Positions 19,946-29,018 are shown, counted from the stretch's first letter. The stretch is 64,000 bases of DNA from Agriterribacter humi (GCF_009192765.1 NZ_VOHQ01000002.1:310001-374000); one strand, 5' to 3'. Numbers and translations are program-made. The notes: generated from the sequence alone by a model not told the origin.

Positions 19946-22183
19946 ATGAACAGAACATTTAAATTAATCAGCAAACTATTGGTTTTTACAGTTGTTTTTT
20001 GGCACAACGTCTTACAGGCACAATCAACAAAAACTTCATTAAACCTCGAAGATATTTTCAGCAACGGCGTTTATCATCAAAAAGGATTTGGACCTGTTCG
20101 CTGGATGAAGGATAATAATGGTTATTCCACATTGGAGGCAAATAAAACCTATGGCGGAAATGATATTATCCGGTATGATGTACGTACCGGTGAAAGAATT
20201 GTGTTGGTTTCTGCACAAAAATTAATTCCCCAGGGAGAAACCAAACCGTTAGTGATCGCCAATTATAGCTGGTCTGATGATGATAGTAAATTATTAATTT
20301 TCACCAATACCAGGAGAGTGTGGCGTTACCATACCCGGGGCGATTACTGGGTGTTGAATGTAAAAACAGGACAGTTGCAACAACTCGGTAAGTCGGTGGA
20401 AAGAACAACGATGATGTTTGCGAAATTTTCTCCTGATGCTACCCGGGTTGCTTATGTAAGCAAATACAATATTTATGTAGAAGACATTACTACCGGTGGC
20501 ATCACCCAGATTACATATGATGGCGGTGGCGGTATCATCAACGGCACTTTTGATTGGGTATACGAAGAAGAGCTCGATGGCAGGGATGGCTTCCGGTGGA
20601 GCCCGGATGGTAAGAATATTGCCTACTGGCAGTCTGACACCAAAGGTATCGGCACTTTTTTCCTGATAGATAATATTGATTCTATTTATTCAAAGCCCAT
20701 TCCACTGCCTTATCCCAAAGTGGGCACTACTCTATCAGATGTAAAAATTGGCGTGGTTGCAGCAGAAGGTGGTTCAACAAAATGGTTTGATATTCCCGGC
20801 GATCCACGCAACAATTATCTTGCCCGCATGGATTTTGTGCCAAAGTCAAATGAGGTGATGATCCAGCAACTGAACCGGAAACAGGATACTAACTTTGTAT
20901 GGATAGGAGATATCAGTTCCATGAAGCTGCAAAACATTATAACGGAAACGGATAAGGCTTTTTTGGATATCCATGACGATACCCGGTGGCTTGATTATGA
21001 ACAATCTTTTACCTGGTCGAGTGAACGCGATGGTTGGTTACATTTATATAAAGTATCGCGTGATGGTAAAAAAATAAGCCTGATCACCAAAGGAGACTTT
21101 GATGTGGTGTCTATTTCCTGTATTGATCCTGCAGGAGGTTTTGTATATTATATTGCTTCTCCTGATAACTTTACACAACGTTACCTATACAGAAGTAAAA
21201 TAGATGGTACGGGAAAAGCAGAAAGGATTACACCCGCTGAAATGGCAGGACAAAGCAATTACCAGGTGTCTGCCAATGCAGAATGGGCCATACAAACATT
21301 TCAGAATGCTATTACGCCGCCTGTTATATCACTCGTAAAACTGAAAGGGCATAAAACAGTAAAATTGCTTGAAGATAACAGTGAGTTAAAAGCGAAATTT
21401 GATAACCTGGGATTACAGCCGAAAGAATTTTTCAAGATAGATATTGGCGATGCGGTATTGGATGCGTGGATGATAAAACCCTCCGGTTTTGATGCTGCCA
21501 AACGATACCCGCTGCTTTTTTACGTGTATGGCGAACCGGCAGGGTCTACTGTACAGGACAACTGGGAGGGAGGTGATCTGTGGCATCAGTACCTGGCGCA
21601 ACAGGGCAATATTGTTATCAGTGTTGATAACAGGGGCACCAGAACACCGCGGGGAAGAGACTGGAGAAAATCTATTTACCGTCAGATAGGGATATTGGCA
21701 TCTGAAGACCAGAGTAAAGCAGCCCTTAAAATTTTTGAACGGTATCCTTTCATAGATCGTTCGCGGGTTGGTATCTGGGGATGGAGCGGCGGCGGACAAA
21801 TGACGCTCAACTGTCTGTTCAGGTATCCAAATATCTACAAGTCAGGACTGGCTGTTTCGTTTGTTTCAGATCAACGATTGTACGATGCTACATACCAGGA
21901 ACGGTACATGGGATTGCTGGATGATAATGCCAGAGGGTATCATGATGGATCCCCGATAAACTTTGCAAAAAATTTGCAGGGCAAACTGATGATCATTCAT
22001 GGCACGGCAGATGATAATGTTCACTACCAGAGTTTTGAGATGCTGGTGAATGAACTCATCCGGTATAACAAGCTTTTTAACATGATGTCTTATCCAATGC
22101 GTTCCCACGGTATATATGAAAGAGAAAATACTTCTCTTCACCTGCGGCGAACCATGGAGAAATTCTGGAAGGACAATCTTTAA
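19946..22183 (+). CDS. S9 family dipeptidyl peptidase IV-like serine protease
   Basis: Periplasmic prolyl peptidase of 745 residues that releases N-terminal dipeptides, usually X-Pro or X-Ala. A signal peptide (LLVFTVVFWHNVLQAQ) is followed by the DPP-IV N-terminal beta-propeller (about residues 100-480). It includes the DW.YEEEL motif (FDWVYEEELDGRDGFRWS), whose double Glu binds the substrate amino terminus. The alpha/beta-hydrolase domain has the nucleophile in GIWGWSGGGQM (Ser about 614), Asp in HGTADDNVHY (about 689) and His in RSHGIYE (about 720). All catalytic residues are intact. It sits between a fucosidase-containing PUL core and serine dehydratase, and 1.6 kb ahead of a proline aminopeptidase, pointing to breakdown of proline-rich glycopeptides. 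Confidence 0.92.
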   Translation: MNRTFKLISKLLVFTVVFWHNVLQAQSTKTSLNLEDIFSNGVYHQKGFGPVRWMKDNNGYSTLEANKTYGGNDIIRYDVRTGERIVLVSAQKLIPQGETKPLVIANYSWSDDDSKLLIFTNTRRVWRYHTRGDYWVLNVKTGQLQQLGKSVERTTMMFAKFSPDATRVAYVSKYNIYVEDITTGGITQITYDGGGGIINGTFDWVYEEELDGRDGFRWSPDGKNIAYWQSDTKGIGTFFLIDNIDSIYSKPIPLPYPKVGTTLSDVKIGVVAAEGGSTKWFDIPGDPRNNYLARMDFVPKSNEVMIQQLNRKQDTNFVWIGDISSMKLQNIITETDKAFLDIHDDTRWLDYEQSFTWSSERDGWLHLYKVSRDGKKISLITKGDFDVVSISCIDPAGGFVYYIASPDNFTQRYLYRSKIDGTGKAERITPAEMAGQSNYQVSANAEWAIQTFQNAITPPVISLVKLKGHKTVKLLEDNSELKAKFDNLGLQPKEFFKIDIGDAVLDAWMIKPSGFDAAKRYPLLFYVYGEPAGSTVQDNWEGGDLWHQYLAQQGNIVISVDNRGTRTPRGRDWRKSIYRQIGILASEDQSKAALKIFERYPFIDRSRVGIWGWSGGGQMTLNCLFRYPNIYKSGLAVSFVSDQRLYDATYQERYMGLLDDNARGYHDGSPINFAKNLQGKLMIIHGTADDNVHYQSFEMLVNELIRYNKLFNMMSYPMRSHGIYERENTSLHLRRTMEKFWKDNL

Positions 22184-22206
22184 TTGATCACCATAAATGA
22201 GGAATA

Positions 22207-23796
22207 ATGGAAAACTTTCCGAGTATTTTTAATGATGTGATCGGACCAGTAATGCGGGGACCATCAAGCTCTCACTGTGCAGCCTCTTTAAGAATCGGAA
22301 GATTATGCAGGGATCTGATGGGAGGGCAGTTGAATCATATCCTGATTGAATTTGACCCCAACGGATCGCTTGCAACTACGCATAAAAGCCAGGGTTCGGA
22401 TATGGGATTGTTTGGAGGATTTCTCGGTTGGGAGGCGTATGACGAAAGGCTGCCGCAATCTGAACATTTCCTTGAAATAGAAGGCATAAAAGTAGAAATT
22501 GAGATCCTTGACATCGGAGCTGATCACCCCAATACCTATAAACTTGCCCTGAGCAACAAGGTAGAGAGCCATACTTTAACGGCTATCTCAACCGGTGGCG
22601 GAATGATTGAAGTAATTGAAATTGACAGGAACAAGGTGTCGATGGCAGGAGACTTTTATGAAACACTTATTTATTGTAGCGCAGCAGATAAGGTTATTCC
22701 ATTTATGCAACAGTCATTCAGTCACGATGAAATGATTTGGCATGAGGGAGCGGAAGCGGGTACTTCCTTTATTGAAATCAAAGCACAGCAATTCCCCGAT
22801 GAGCATTTGTGCAGGGAACTGTTAGCCATAGACGAAGTTCAGTCTGTTAAAAGGCTTTCACCCGTTCTTCCTGTTTTATCAAGAAAAAATCTTCGTGTTC
22901 CGTTTATCACCTGTAACGACATGCTTTCGTATAACGAAAATAAAAATCTTTCGCTCTGGGAGTTGGCAATCGCATACGAAAGTGAAAGGGGAAATATTTC
23001 GAAAGAAGAAGTATTTGAGAAGATGCGGGCTATTGTCCGCATCATGCGCAATGCAATAGAAACAGGTTTGAAAGGAACTCATTATGAAGACAGGATTTTA
23101 GGAAGCCAGTCCGTTCAGTTAAAAACACAATTAGACAATAACCGTTTAATGGGAGGTGATGCGAACAATAAAATAATTATGTACGTGTCGGCTATGATGG
23201 AAGTGAAAAGTTCCATGGGAGTTATTGTTGCTGCTCCAACAGCAGGATCATGTGGTGCTTTGCCAGGCGCTGTTATCGGTATGGCAAGCTCCTTAAACCT
23301 GCCGGAAGATGAAGTGGTGAAAGCGATGTTGAGTGCCGGTCTCATCGGCGTTTTTGTGGCAGCGCATGCAACCTTTGCTGCAGAAGTGGGTGGCTGTATG
23401 GCCGAGTGCGGTTCAGGTTCAGGAATGGCAGCCGCCGCGTTGGTGGAAATGGCAAAAGGTTCTTTACCGCAGTCATTGGCTGCCGCGTCATTAGCGCTGC
23501 AGAATTCCCTGGGTTTGATTTGCGATCCTATAGGCAACAGGGTAGAAGCGCCTTGTCTCGGCAGAAATGTGATGGCAGCAACCAATGCGGTTTCCTGTGC
23601 TAATATGGCATTGTCTAATTACAATCACCTGATACCGCTGGACGAAGTAATTGAAACAATGAAGCAGGTGGGAGACCGGATCCATCACACCTTGCGTTGC
23701 ACAAATTTGGGTGGACTCTCCATTACAAACACCGCTAAACAAATAGAAGAAAAGCTAGGTAACAACCAACCCCAATCTTTTTACAAAATCTGTTAA
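22207..23796 (+). CDS. sdaA: L-serine ammonia-lyase (iron-sulfur type, fused beta-alpha)
   Basis: Cytoplasmic enzyme of 529 residues that converts L-serine to pyruvate and ammonia with a [4Fe-4S] cluster. The N-terminal beta domain opens with IFNDVIGPVMRGPSSSHCAA. The alpha domain holds SSMGVIVAAPTAGSCGALPG (about residues 337-356) and CDPIGNRVEAPCLGRN (about 440), the cysteines being cluster ligands in the family. The very last residue is cysteine (SFYKIC). In the characterised Legionella enzyme the C-terminal Cys inserts into the active site as a cluster ligand; the same layout is seen here. The gene starts 23 bp after the peptidase and ends 6 bp before the aminopeptidase, so it probably uses serine freed from peptides. 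Confidence 0.92.
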   Translation: MENFPSIFNDVIGPVMRGPSSSHCAASLRIGRLCRDLMGGQLNHILIEFDPNGSLATTHKSQGSDMGLFGGFLGWEAYDERLPQSEHFLEIEGIKVEIEILDIGADHPNTYKLALSNKVESHTLTAISTGGGMIEVIEIDRNKVSMAGDFYETLIYCSAADKVIPFMQQSFSHDEMIWHEGAEAGTSFIEIKAQQFPDEHLCRELLAIDEVQSVKRLSPVLPVLSRKNLRVPFITCNDMLSYNENKNLSLWELAIAYESERGNISKEEVFEKMRAIVRIMRNAIETGLKGTHYEDRILGSQSVQLKTQLDNNRLMGGDANNKIIMYVSAMMEVKSSMGVIVAAPTAGSCGALPGAVIGMASSLNLPEDEVVKAMLSAGLIGVFVAAHATFAAEVGGCMAECGSGSGMAAAALVEMAKGSLPQSLAAASLALQNSLGLICDPIGNRVEAPCLGRNVMAATNAVSCANMALSNYNHLIPLDEVIETMKQVGDRIHHTLRCTNLGGLSITNTAKQIEEKLGNNQPQSFYKIC

Positions 23797-23802
23797 ACGC
23801 CA

Positions 23803-25191
23803 ATGTTCAGCAAACATATTTATTCGCAACGCAGGCAACAATTAAAAAAAACTGTAGACAAGGGAATAATACTGCTGTTAGGAAATGAAGAGAGCAGCAT
23901 GAATTATAAAGACAATCTTTATCCATTCCGGCAAGACAGCACTTTCCTGTATTTTTTTGGAATAGACCGGCCTTCTCTAATGGCGATAATTGATATAGAA
24001 AACAATAGTGAAATACTTTTCGGAGACAATTTAACGACCGAGCAAATGGTGTGGACAGGATTCCAGGAGCCGCTCGAATTGCTGGCTGAAAAAACAGGTG
24101 TTGCGCAGGTAAAAAGACTGCATGAAATTGAAGGAGTAATAAAAAACGCACAGTCCCAAAACAGGCGCATTCATTTTTTGCCTCCTTACCGTCCGGAGCA
24201 AATCGACACATTGCATTCGCTGCTGGGTATTATGCCAGGCGCATTGCAAAACAGGATTTCTGTCAGTCTTATTAAGGCAATCGTAGCGCAGAGAGCAGTT
24301 AAAGCGCCGGAAGAAATTGAAGAAATCACCAAGGCCGTAAATACAACGGTTCGTATGCAGCTTGCCGCCATTACAATGGCAGAGAAAGGAATGACGGAAG
24401 CGCTAATTGCAGGAAGCATTCACAATATTGCCATTGCCGAAGGAGGTAATCTTTCTTTTCCTTCCATTCTTACTATTAACGGGCAAATTTTACATATTGG
24501 TTACAGCCAGGCAACGTTGCAAAATGGCCACCTTGTTTTGTGTGACTGCGGAGCAGAAACTGCAATGCATTATGCGGGTGACCTTACCCGTACTTTTCCC
24601 GTGAGTGGCAGATTCACCTCTATGCAAAAAGATATTTATGATATTGTTTTAGCAGCGCACCAATCTGCCGCAGACATGCTTAAGCCGGGCATATTGTATC
24701 GCGACGTTCATCTCTTTGCCTGTGAAAAACTAACGGAAGGCCTGAAGCAACTCGGATTGATGAAGGGAGATGTGAAGGAAGCTGTTGCACAAGGTGCGCA
24801 TGCGTTGTTTTTTCCTTGTGGGTTGGGGCACATGTTGGGACTGGACACACATGATATGGAAAACCTTGGAGAAAAATATGTGGGATATAACGATGATATC
24901 ATTCAAAGCACGCAATTCGGGTTAAAATCGTTGCGCCTGGGAAGAGCGCTGGAAGAAGGCTTTGTTATTACGGTAGAGCCAGGTCTTTATTTCAACCCGC
25001 AGTTGATAGATGAATGGGCAGCAGAAAAAAGATGCAATATTTTTATTCAATACGACAAATTAAATTCTTATAAGAACGCAGGAGGTATACGGATTGAAGA
25101 AGATTTCCTGATCACAAAAAACGGATCTCTATTATTAGGGGATCCATTGCCAAAAACGGCAAAAGAAATTGAAATAGTAAGAGCATCATAA
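23803..25191 (+). CDS. pepP: Xaa-Pro aminopeptidase (M24B, PepP-like)
   Basis: Dinuclear metallopeptidase of 462 residues that removes an N-terminal residue preceding proline. The N-terminal creatinase/aminopeptidase-P domain covers about residues 1-150 (YPFRQDSTFLYFFGIDRPS). The pita-bread domain carries the five metal ligands: two Asp in DCGAETAMHYAGDLTRTFP, His in CGLGHMLGLDTHDMEN, Glu in VITVEPGLYFN and Glu in GGIRIEEDFLIT. No signal peptide is visible, so it acts in the cytoplasm. It is the last intact gene of the tightly spaced PUL1 run (6 bp after sdaA) and would complete the digestion of imported proline peptides. The gene symbol reflects family resemblance only. Confidence 0.9.
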   Translation: MFSKHIYSQRRQQLKKTVDKGIILLLGNEESSMNYKDNLYPFRQDSTFLYFFGIDRPSLMAIIDIENNSEILFGDNLTTEQMVWTGFQEPLELLAEKTGVAQVKRLHEIEGVIKNAQSQNRRIHFLPPYRPEQIDTLHSLLGIMPGALQNRISVSLIKAIVAQRAVKAPEEIEEITKAVNTTVRMQLAAITMAEKGMTEALIAGSIHNIAIAEGGNLSFPSILTINGQILHIGYSQATLQNGHLVLCDCGAETAMHYAGDLTRTFPVSGRFTSMQKDIYDIVLAAHQSAADMLKPGILYRDVHLFACEKLTEGLKQLGLMKGDVKEAVAQGAHALFFPCGLGHMLGLDTHDMENLGEKYVGYNDDIIQSTQFGLKSLRLGRALEEGFVITVEPGLYFNPQLIDEWAAEKRCNIFIQYDKLNSYKNAGGIRIEEDFLITKNGSLLLGDPLPKTAKEIEIVRAS

Positions 25192-25264
25192 AAGGATGGC
25201 GAAGCTGCTGGCAAACAGATGATACACTATTTAGCTTTTTAACGCCTAAGGGTAAACTCAAAAT

Positions 25265-25538
25265 ATGAAAACGATTGTTTTTGAATGAGCCGGGTCACCT
25301 GGCAGAAAAAGACGCGCCATTTCCTCCCGGACTGGGAGAAAATGAAGTGTTATTAAAAGTGAGATGTCCGGGCATCTGCGGAACAGACCTGCATGCTTAT
25401 AAAGGGCGCCAACCGTTCTTCACTTATCCGCGCATCCTGGGGCATGAGATCGCTGTACAAAAATATTTTGACAGCTTTTCAAGGGAAGAGCAGGATAATT
25501 TTTTTAGACTGAATGCACAACGATTTTATCGCTTGTAA
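25265..25538 (+). pseudogene. Relic fusing the start of a zinc alcohol dehydrogenase to the end of an amidohydrolase
   Basis: ATG at 25265 reads MKTIVFE and then hits a stop. One base earlier in the T-run the frame continues as LNEPGHLAEKDAPFPPGLGE, RCPGICGTDLHAYKGRQPFF and PRILGHEIA, the N-terminus of a medium-chain zinc dehydrogenase with its Cys-x-GlyThrAsp and GHE zinc motifs. At about 25455 it switches, in frame, to VQKYFDSFSREEQDNFFRLN and AQRFYRL, which is the C-terminal tail of TIM-barrel amidohydrolases (amidohydrolase_2). A large deletion has therefore joined two genes, and a frameshift has broken the start. A dehydrogenase plus a lactonase-type amidohydrolase next to a fucosidase is what an oxidative L-fucose pathway would need, so the relic probably marks its loss here. 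Confidence 0.78.
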
Positions 25539-25552
25539 ATAATGATATCAGC

Positions 25553-26503
25553 ATGAAACTGACACCAACATATAAAGCGGCTGTTCATACCAGTGATTTT
25601 CCTGGTTATGGAAGCAGGCTGGTTTGTGGCACATCAGGCCTGGGAGGTGTTTGGGGTAAGGTGGATGAGCAGGAAAGTATTGATTGCATGCTGTATGCGC
25701 TTGAAAACGACATATCCTGTTTTGACACTTCACCGTCTTACGGAAATGCAGAAGCGTATCTTGGGAAAGCGCTGGCAAAATGGAAAAATGAAAAACCATA
25801 TATAAGCACAAAAGTTGGTCGACTGAAGGCGGATACCGCCTTTGATGTAAAACTGGATTATTCTCCTGTGGCAATGCGTGACAGCCTGATGACGAGTCTT
25901 GATCTGTTAGGTCTTGAGCGGGTCGACCTCTTATTTTTACACGAACCTCAGTGGGTGCCACTGGACAAAATACACGAAATTCTTGATACGCTTCTTTTCT
26001 TCAAAGAAGAAGGGTATACAGCCATGTTAGGCATTGGTGGTAATCCCACCATCTCATTTCAACCTTATATAAATAGTAAATATTTCCAGGTTATTTCAAG
26101 CTTTACCAAGATGGACGCCTGTAATCTTTCCGCTTTTACAGAAATATTGCCTGTTACAACGCAGCAGCATATTGCTTTTTATGCAGCGTCATCATTGCAT
26201 TTTGGGCTTTTGGGAAACCGGTTTGAACAATTTGTAGCTAACGGCAACAAAGGTTATGAAGACAATATATCGTTACAAGATATTGAAAATGCGGTGCTCG
26301 TTAATACGTATGCAGAAAAATCCGGAATGCCGTTGGCAGAAATGGCCCAACGATATCTTTTTTCCATTGCCGAAGCAAGCCGGGTAGTAATGGGAGCCGG
26401 GAAATGGGATCAGATGACCGATACAATAGCATACTGGAAAGCTGGAGCGCTTTCTGAAAAAATGTTTGATGAAATAACGGAGATCATTGTGAAGGATACA
26501 TAA
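25553..26503 (+). CDS. Aldo/keto reductase (D-threo-aldose dehydrogenase-like)
   Basis: NAD(P)-dependent oxidoreductase of 316 residues with an AKR TIM barrel. The catalytic tetrad is visible: Asp and Tyr in CFDTSPSYGNAE, Lys in YISTKVGRL and His in LLFLHEPQW. The N-terminus VCGTSGLGGVWGKV is typical of the sugar-dehydrogenase branch that oxidises L-fucose or other aldoses to lactones. The C-terminal cofactor-binding segment includes VVMGAGKWDQM. It starts 14 bp after the dehydrogenase/amidohydrolase relic and lies in the fucosidase PUL, so L-fucose oxidation is a reasonable guess but not shown by the sequence. The length is normal for the family. Confidence 0.85.
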   Translation: MKLTPTYKAAVHTSDFPGYGSRLVCGTSGLGGVWGKVDEQESIDCMLYALENDISCFDTSPSYGNAEAYLGKALAKWKNEKPYISTKVGRLKADTAFDVKLDYSPVAMRDSLMTSLDLLGLERVDLLFLHEPQWVPLDKIHEILDTLLFFKEEGYTAMLGIGGNPTISFQPYINSKYFQVISSFTKMDACNLSAFTEILPVTTQQHIAFYAASSLHFGLLGNRFEQFVANGNKGYEDNISLQDIENAVLVNTYAEKSGMPLAEMAQRYLFSIAEASRVVMGAGKWDQMTDTIAYWKAGALSEKMFDEITEIIVKDT

Positions 26504-26586
26504 ATTTTTTTTCGGCAGATCATAAGCGCGAACATATTGGGCAGTGAGCATGATATTAACAGACGATACTATAATAGTTATTATAC

Positions 26587-27567
26587 ATGAACAGGAAATC
26601 AGCTTATCATTATTGCCACATTGCTGAAGTGACCTGTGCAATCTTTTTCTCCACCGGTTTGTTTGCCCAACAACCCGTAAAAGTATTTATTCTCGCCGGT
26701 CAATCCAATATGGAGGGACATGGAGAAATATATGCGGGCGCGAACCAACGTCCTGTCGGTACATTGGCATATGAAGTAAAACATGATTCAACAGGAATAT
26801 ATAAAAACATCGTTGACAGTAAAGGAAACTGGAAAGTTCATAAAGATGTATGGGTGAGGTACAAGAGGGAGGAGAACAAACTGAAGAAAGGTGAACTGAC
26901 TGTTGGATATGGAAGTTCTGATACGGAAATCGGTCCTGAATTTCAATTTGGAAATATCGTTCGCGATTATTTTTCCAATCAGGTGTTGCTTATTAAAACA
27001 GCGTGGGGAGGCAAGAGTTTGGGTGTGGATTTTCGCCCTCCCGGCTCAGGCGGAACAACAGGTTTTTTTTATAAAAAAATGATTGAAGAAATACAGACGG
27101 CATTAAATAACCTGCCGGCTGAATTCAGTTCTTATAAAGGCCGGGGGTATGAGATCGCAGGTTTTGTGTGGAACCAGGGCTGGAATGACGCCGGGGATTC
27201 TGCTTTGTATAAGCAATATAAGATCAATATGGTGCATTTTATAAAAGATGTTCGCCATGATCTTCATGTACCTTACCTGCCATTTGTTATCATCAACAGC
27301 GGTCAGGGTGGGTTGCAACCGGCAAAGGATAAATGGATGCGAAATGTTCAAACACATATCGCAGAAGCCCAGCGTGAGGCAGCCGGCAGCCCTGAGTTTT
27401 CCGGCAATGTACTGTTAGTCAATAGCCAGCCTTTCTGGAAAGACAGTTCCGAATCGCCGGCAACTGAAATACATCATTACAACCGCAATGCAGGAACTTA
27501 TTTCAGGATGGGAAATGCTGCAGGACTTGCTATGATACAATTATTGAAGAGTAAGCTTAATGAATAA
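26587..27567 (+). CDS. SGNH carbohydrate esterase (CE6/sialate O-acetylesterase-like)
   Basis: Exported esterase of 326 residues that removes acetyl groups from glycans. The signal region contains EVTCAIFFSTGLFAQ. The nucleophile block is VFILAGQSNMEGHG (Ser at about residue 40), the second block is AGFVWNQGWNDAG, and the catalytic His is likely in TEIHHYNRNAGTYFRMG at the C-terminus. These match the CE6/DUF303 group that acts on acetylated xylan, pectin or sialic acid. With GH95 and peptidases upstream, O-acetyl groups on a complex glycan or mucin-like target are a plausible substrate. It is 83 bp after the aldo/keto reductase and is probably co-transcribed. Confidence 0.85.
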   Translation: MNRKSAYHYCHIAEVTCAIFFSTGLFAQQPVKVFILAGQSNMEGHGEIYAGANQRPVGTLAYEVKHDSTGIYKNIVDSKGNWKVHKDVWVRYKREENKLKKGELTVGYGSSDTEIGPEFQFGNIVRDYFSNQVLLIKTAWGGKSLGVDFRPPGSGGTTGFFYKKMIEEIQTALNNLPAEFSSYKGRGYEIAGFVWNQGWNDAGDSALYKQYKINMVHFIKDVRHDLHVPYLPFVIINSGQGGLQPAKDKWMRNVQTHIAEAQREAAGSPEFSGNVLLVNSQPFWKDSSESPATEIHHYNRNAGTYFRMGNAAGLAMIQLLKSKLNE

Positions 27568-27690
27568 ACGTCTGTTTAAGAAAACTTAATAAAAATAGCC
27601 ATTAGCAGTTGACAATGGTATATGAAAAAAATAGGTTAATAATTGTAAAAAGGCGGGTATTTGCGGATTATCTTATTAGACAGTTGTAAT

Positions 27691-27698
27691 TATTTTTG
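27691..27698 (+). promoter_or_regulatory. Possible Bacteroidota -7 box (TATTTTTG)
   Basis: TATTTTTG fits the Bacteroidota -7 consensus TAnnTTTG and lies 21 bp before the ATG at 27720, giving a short leader. The -33 element is weak. It also argues against the in-frame TTG at 27696, which lies inside the box. Confidence 0.3.
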
Positions 27699-27719
27699 AA
27701 CATAAATAAATTTTGGGTT

Positions 27720-28625
27720 ATGAATACTGTAAAGTGGGAGGGTATTTATTCGGCATTGCTTACGCCATTTGATAACGCTGACGGGGTTGACTTTGAACTT
27801 TTTGAAAAAAACATGCATGCACAGGTGGAAGCAGGTATTGATGGACTGGTGTTAGGAGGATCCCTTGGTGAGGCAAGTACGCTGAGCTTTGAAGAAAAAA
27901 ACGAGTTGGTGATCTGTGCCAAAAAGTTTGCAAAAAATAAACTGCCGGTTATTCTGAATATTGCAGAACAGTCAACTCGTGAAGCTATAAAAGCAGCACA
28001 AAATGCGGAGCGAAATGGTGCAGATGGTTTAATGGTGCTGCCTCCGATGCGCTATAAAGCAGATGAAGCGGAAACTCTTGAATACTTCAAAACCATTGCT
28101 ACGAATACGTCCTTACCGATAATGCTTTATAATAATCCGCACGATTATAAAATTGAAATTACTCTGAACATGTTCGAACAACTGGGAAAAATTCCCACGG
28201 TTCAGGCAGTAAAAGAATCAACCCGGGATGTAAGCAATGTAACCAGGTTGAAGAATAGCTTTAACGACAGGTTTAAAATTCTTTGTGGTGTAGATACGCT
28301 TGCACTAGAGGAATTGGTACTTGGCGCTGATGGATGGGTTGGCGGGCTGGTAGATGCTTTTCCAGCAGAAACGGTAGCGATCTACAGATTATTAAAAGCT
28401 GGTAAATACCAGGAGGCATTGAAGATTTACCGGTGGTTCTTACCACTTCTTGAACTGGATATACATCCAAAATTCGCCCAGTATATAAAACTGGCAGCCT
28501 TGCAAACCGGCTTAGGCAGTGAATGTGTGAGAGCGCCACGCCTGAAGTTGGAAGGGGCTGAAAGAGAAAAAATTCTTGCTGTAATAAACGGTGCTATTGC
28601 AGCAAGACCGAAAATAACCTGGTAA
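27720..28625 (+). CDS. DapA/N-acetylneuraminate-lyase family aldolase or dehydratase
   Basis: Class I aldolase/lyase of 301 residues from the ATG at 27720 (the TTG eight codons upstream lies in a likely promoter box). Landmarks are the pyruvate-carboxylate loop GGSLGEASTLSFEEK at about 46-60, the active-site Tyr in LYNNPHDY and the Schiff-base Lys in VQAVKESTRD (about residue 165). The family cleaves or forms 2-keto-3-deoxy acids, sialic acid or dihydrodipicolinate. At the end of a fucosidase PUL a 2-keto-3-deoxy-sugar-acid aldolase is more likely than lysine biosynthesis, and sialic acid lyase is possible beside the CE6-like esterase. The exact substrate is not readable. Confidence 0.88.
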   Translation: MNTVKWEGIYSALLTPFDNADGVDFELFEKNMHAQVEAGIDGLVLGGSLGEASTLSFEEKNELVICAKKFAKNKLPVILNIAEQSTREAIKAAQNAERNGADGLMVLPPMRYKADEAETLEYFKTIATNTSLPIMLYNNPHDYKIEITLNMFEQLGKIPTVQAVKESTRDVSNVTRLKNSFNDRFKILCGVDTLALEELVLGADGWVGGLVDAFPAETVAIYRLLKAGKYQEALKIYRWFLPLLELDIHPKFAQYIKLAALQTGLGSECVRAPRLKLEGAEREKILAVINGAIAARPKITW

Positions 28626-28679
28626 TATACGCTCTAATTCAGAATGGGCTAACCTGATCGGATTGTAGCAACAATAAAC

Positions 28680-28850
28680 CTACTGCATAGTCATTAACGA
28701 TGAAGTCTTGGCAGCGATGGCGTTGGCTGCTTCTGATACTTTTTTTAAATACTTTTCGGCTGCTATAGTATAAACTTTGCTTCCTCTTCCTCTTATCATC
28801 TTCCCGTAAGGCTGAGCAAAGGGTCTTACGGTTATTTCGGGTGCCATCAT
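28680..28850 (-). CDS. Possible 56-residue small protein or relic
   Basis: Minus-strand frame from ATG at 28850 to TAG at 28680-28682. It reads MMAPEITVRPFAQPYGKMIR, then an amphipathic helix-like VYTIAAEKYLKKVSEAANAI, then a short tail. It is basic and looks more protein-like than the overlapping 88-codon frame at 28639-28905. I do not recognise it. It could be a small protein or the tail of a lost gene. The remainder of the gap 28626-29018 shows no gene. Confidence 0.3.
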   Translation of the reverse strand: MMAPEITVRPFAQPYGKMIRGRGSKVYTIAAEKYLKKVSEAANAIAAKTSSLMTMQ

Positions 28851-29018
28851 AGATTAGATTTAGTGATTTTAACTTTATTAAACATTTCAAATGAAACAAT
28901 ACCACTACGCTGGCCTGGTAGAATATAATAGAGTATGTTTTATTATAAGCATTATAAACCCGTTGAGCGATTGGTTATCTTTAATTAAGGAACCTTTCAA
29001 TCTTCCCTTATTTCGGCG

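Noticed and set aside
27696-27719. TTG start for the DapA-family gene
   Set aside because: It overlaps a TAnnTTTG-type box, and the ATG at 27720 gives the typical short DapA N-terminus.
28639-28905. 88-codon minus-strand frame
   Set aside because: Very basic and low in hydrophobic structure; the overlapping 56-codon frame is more protein-like.
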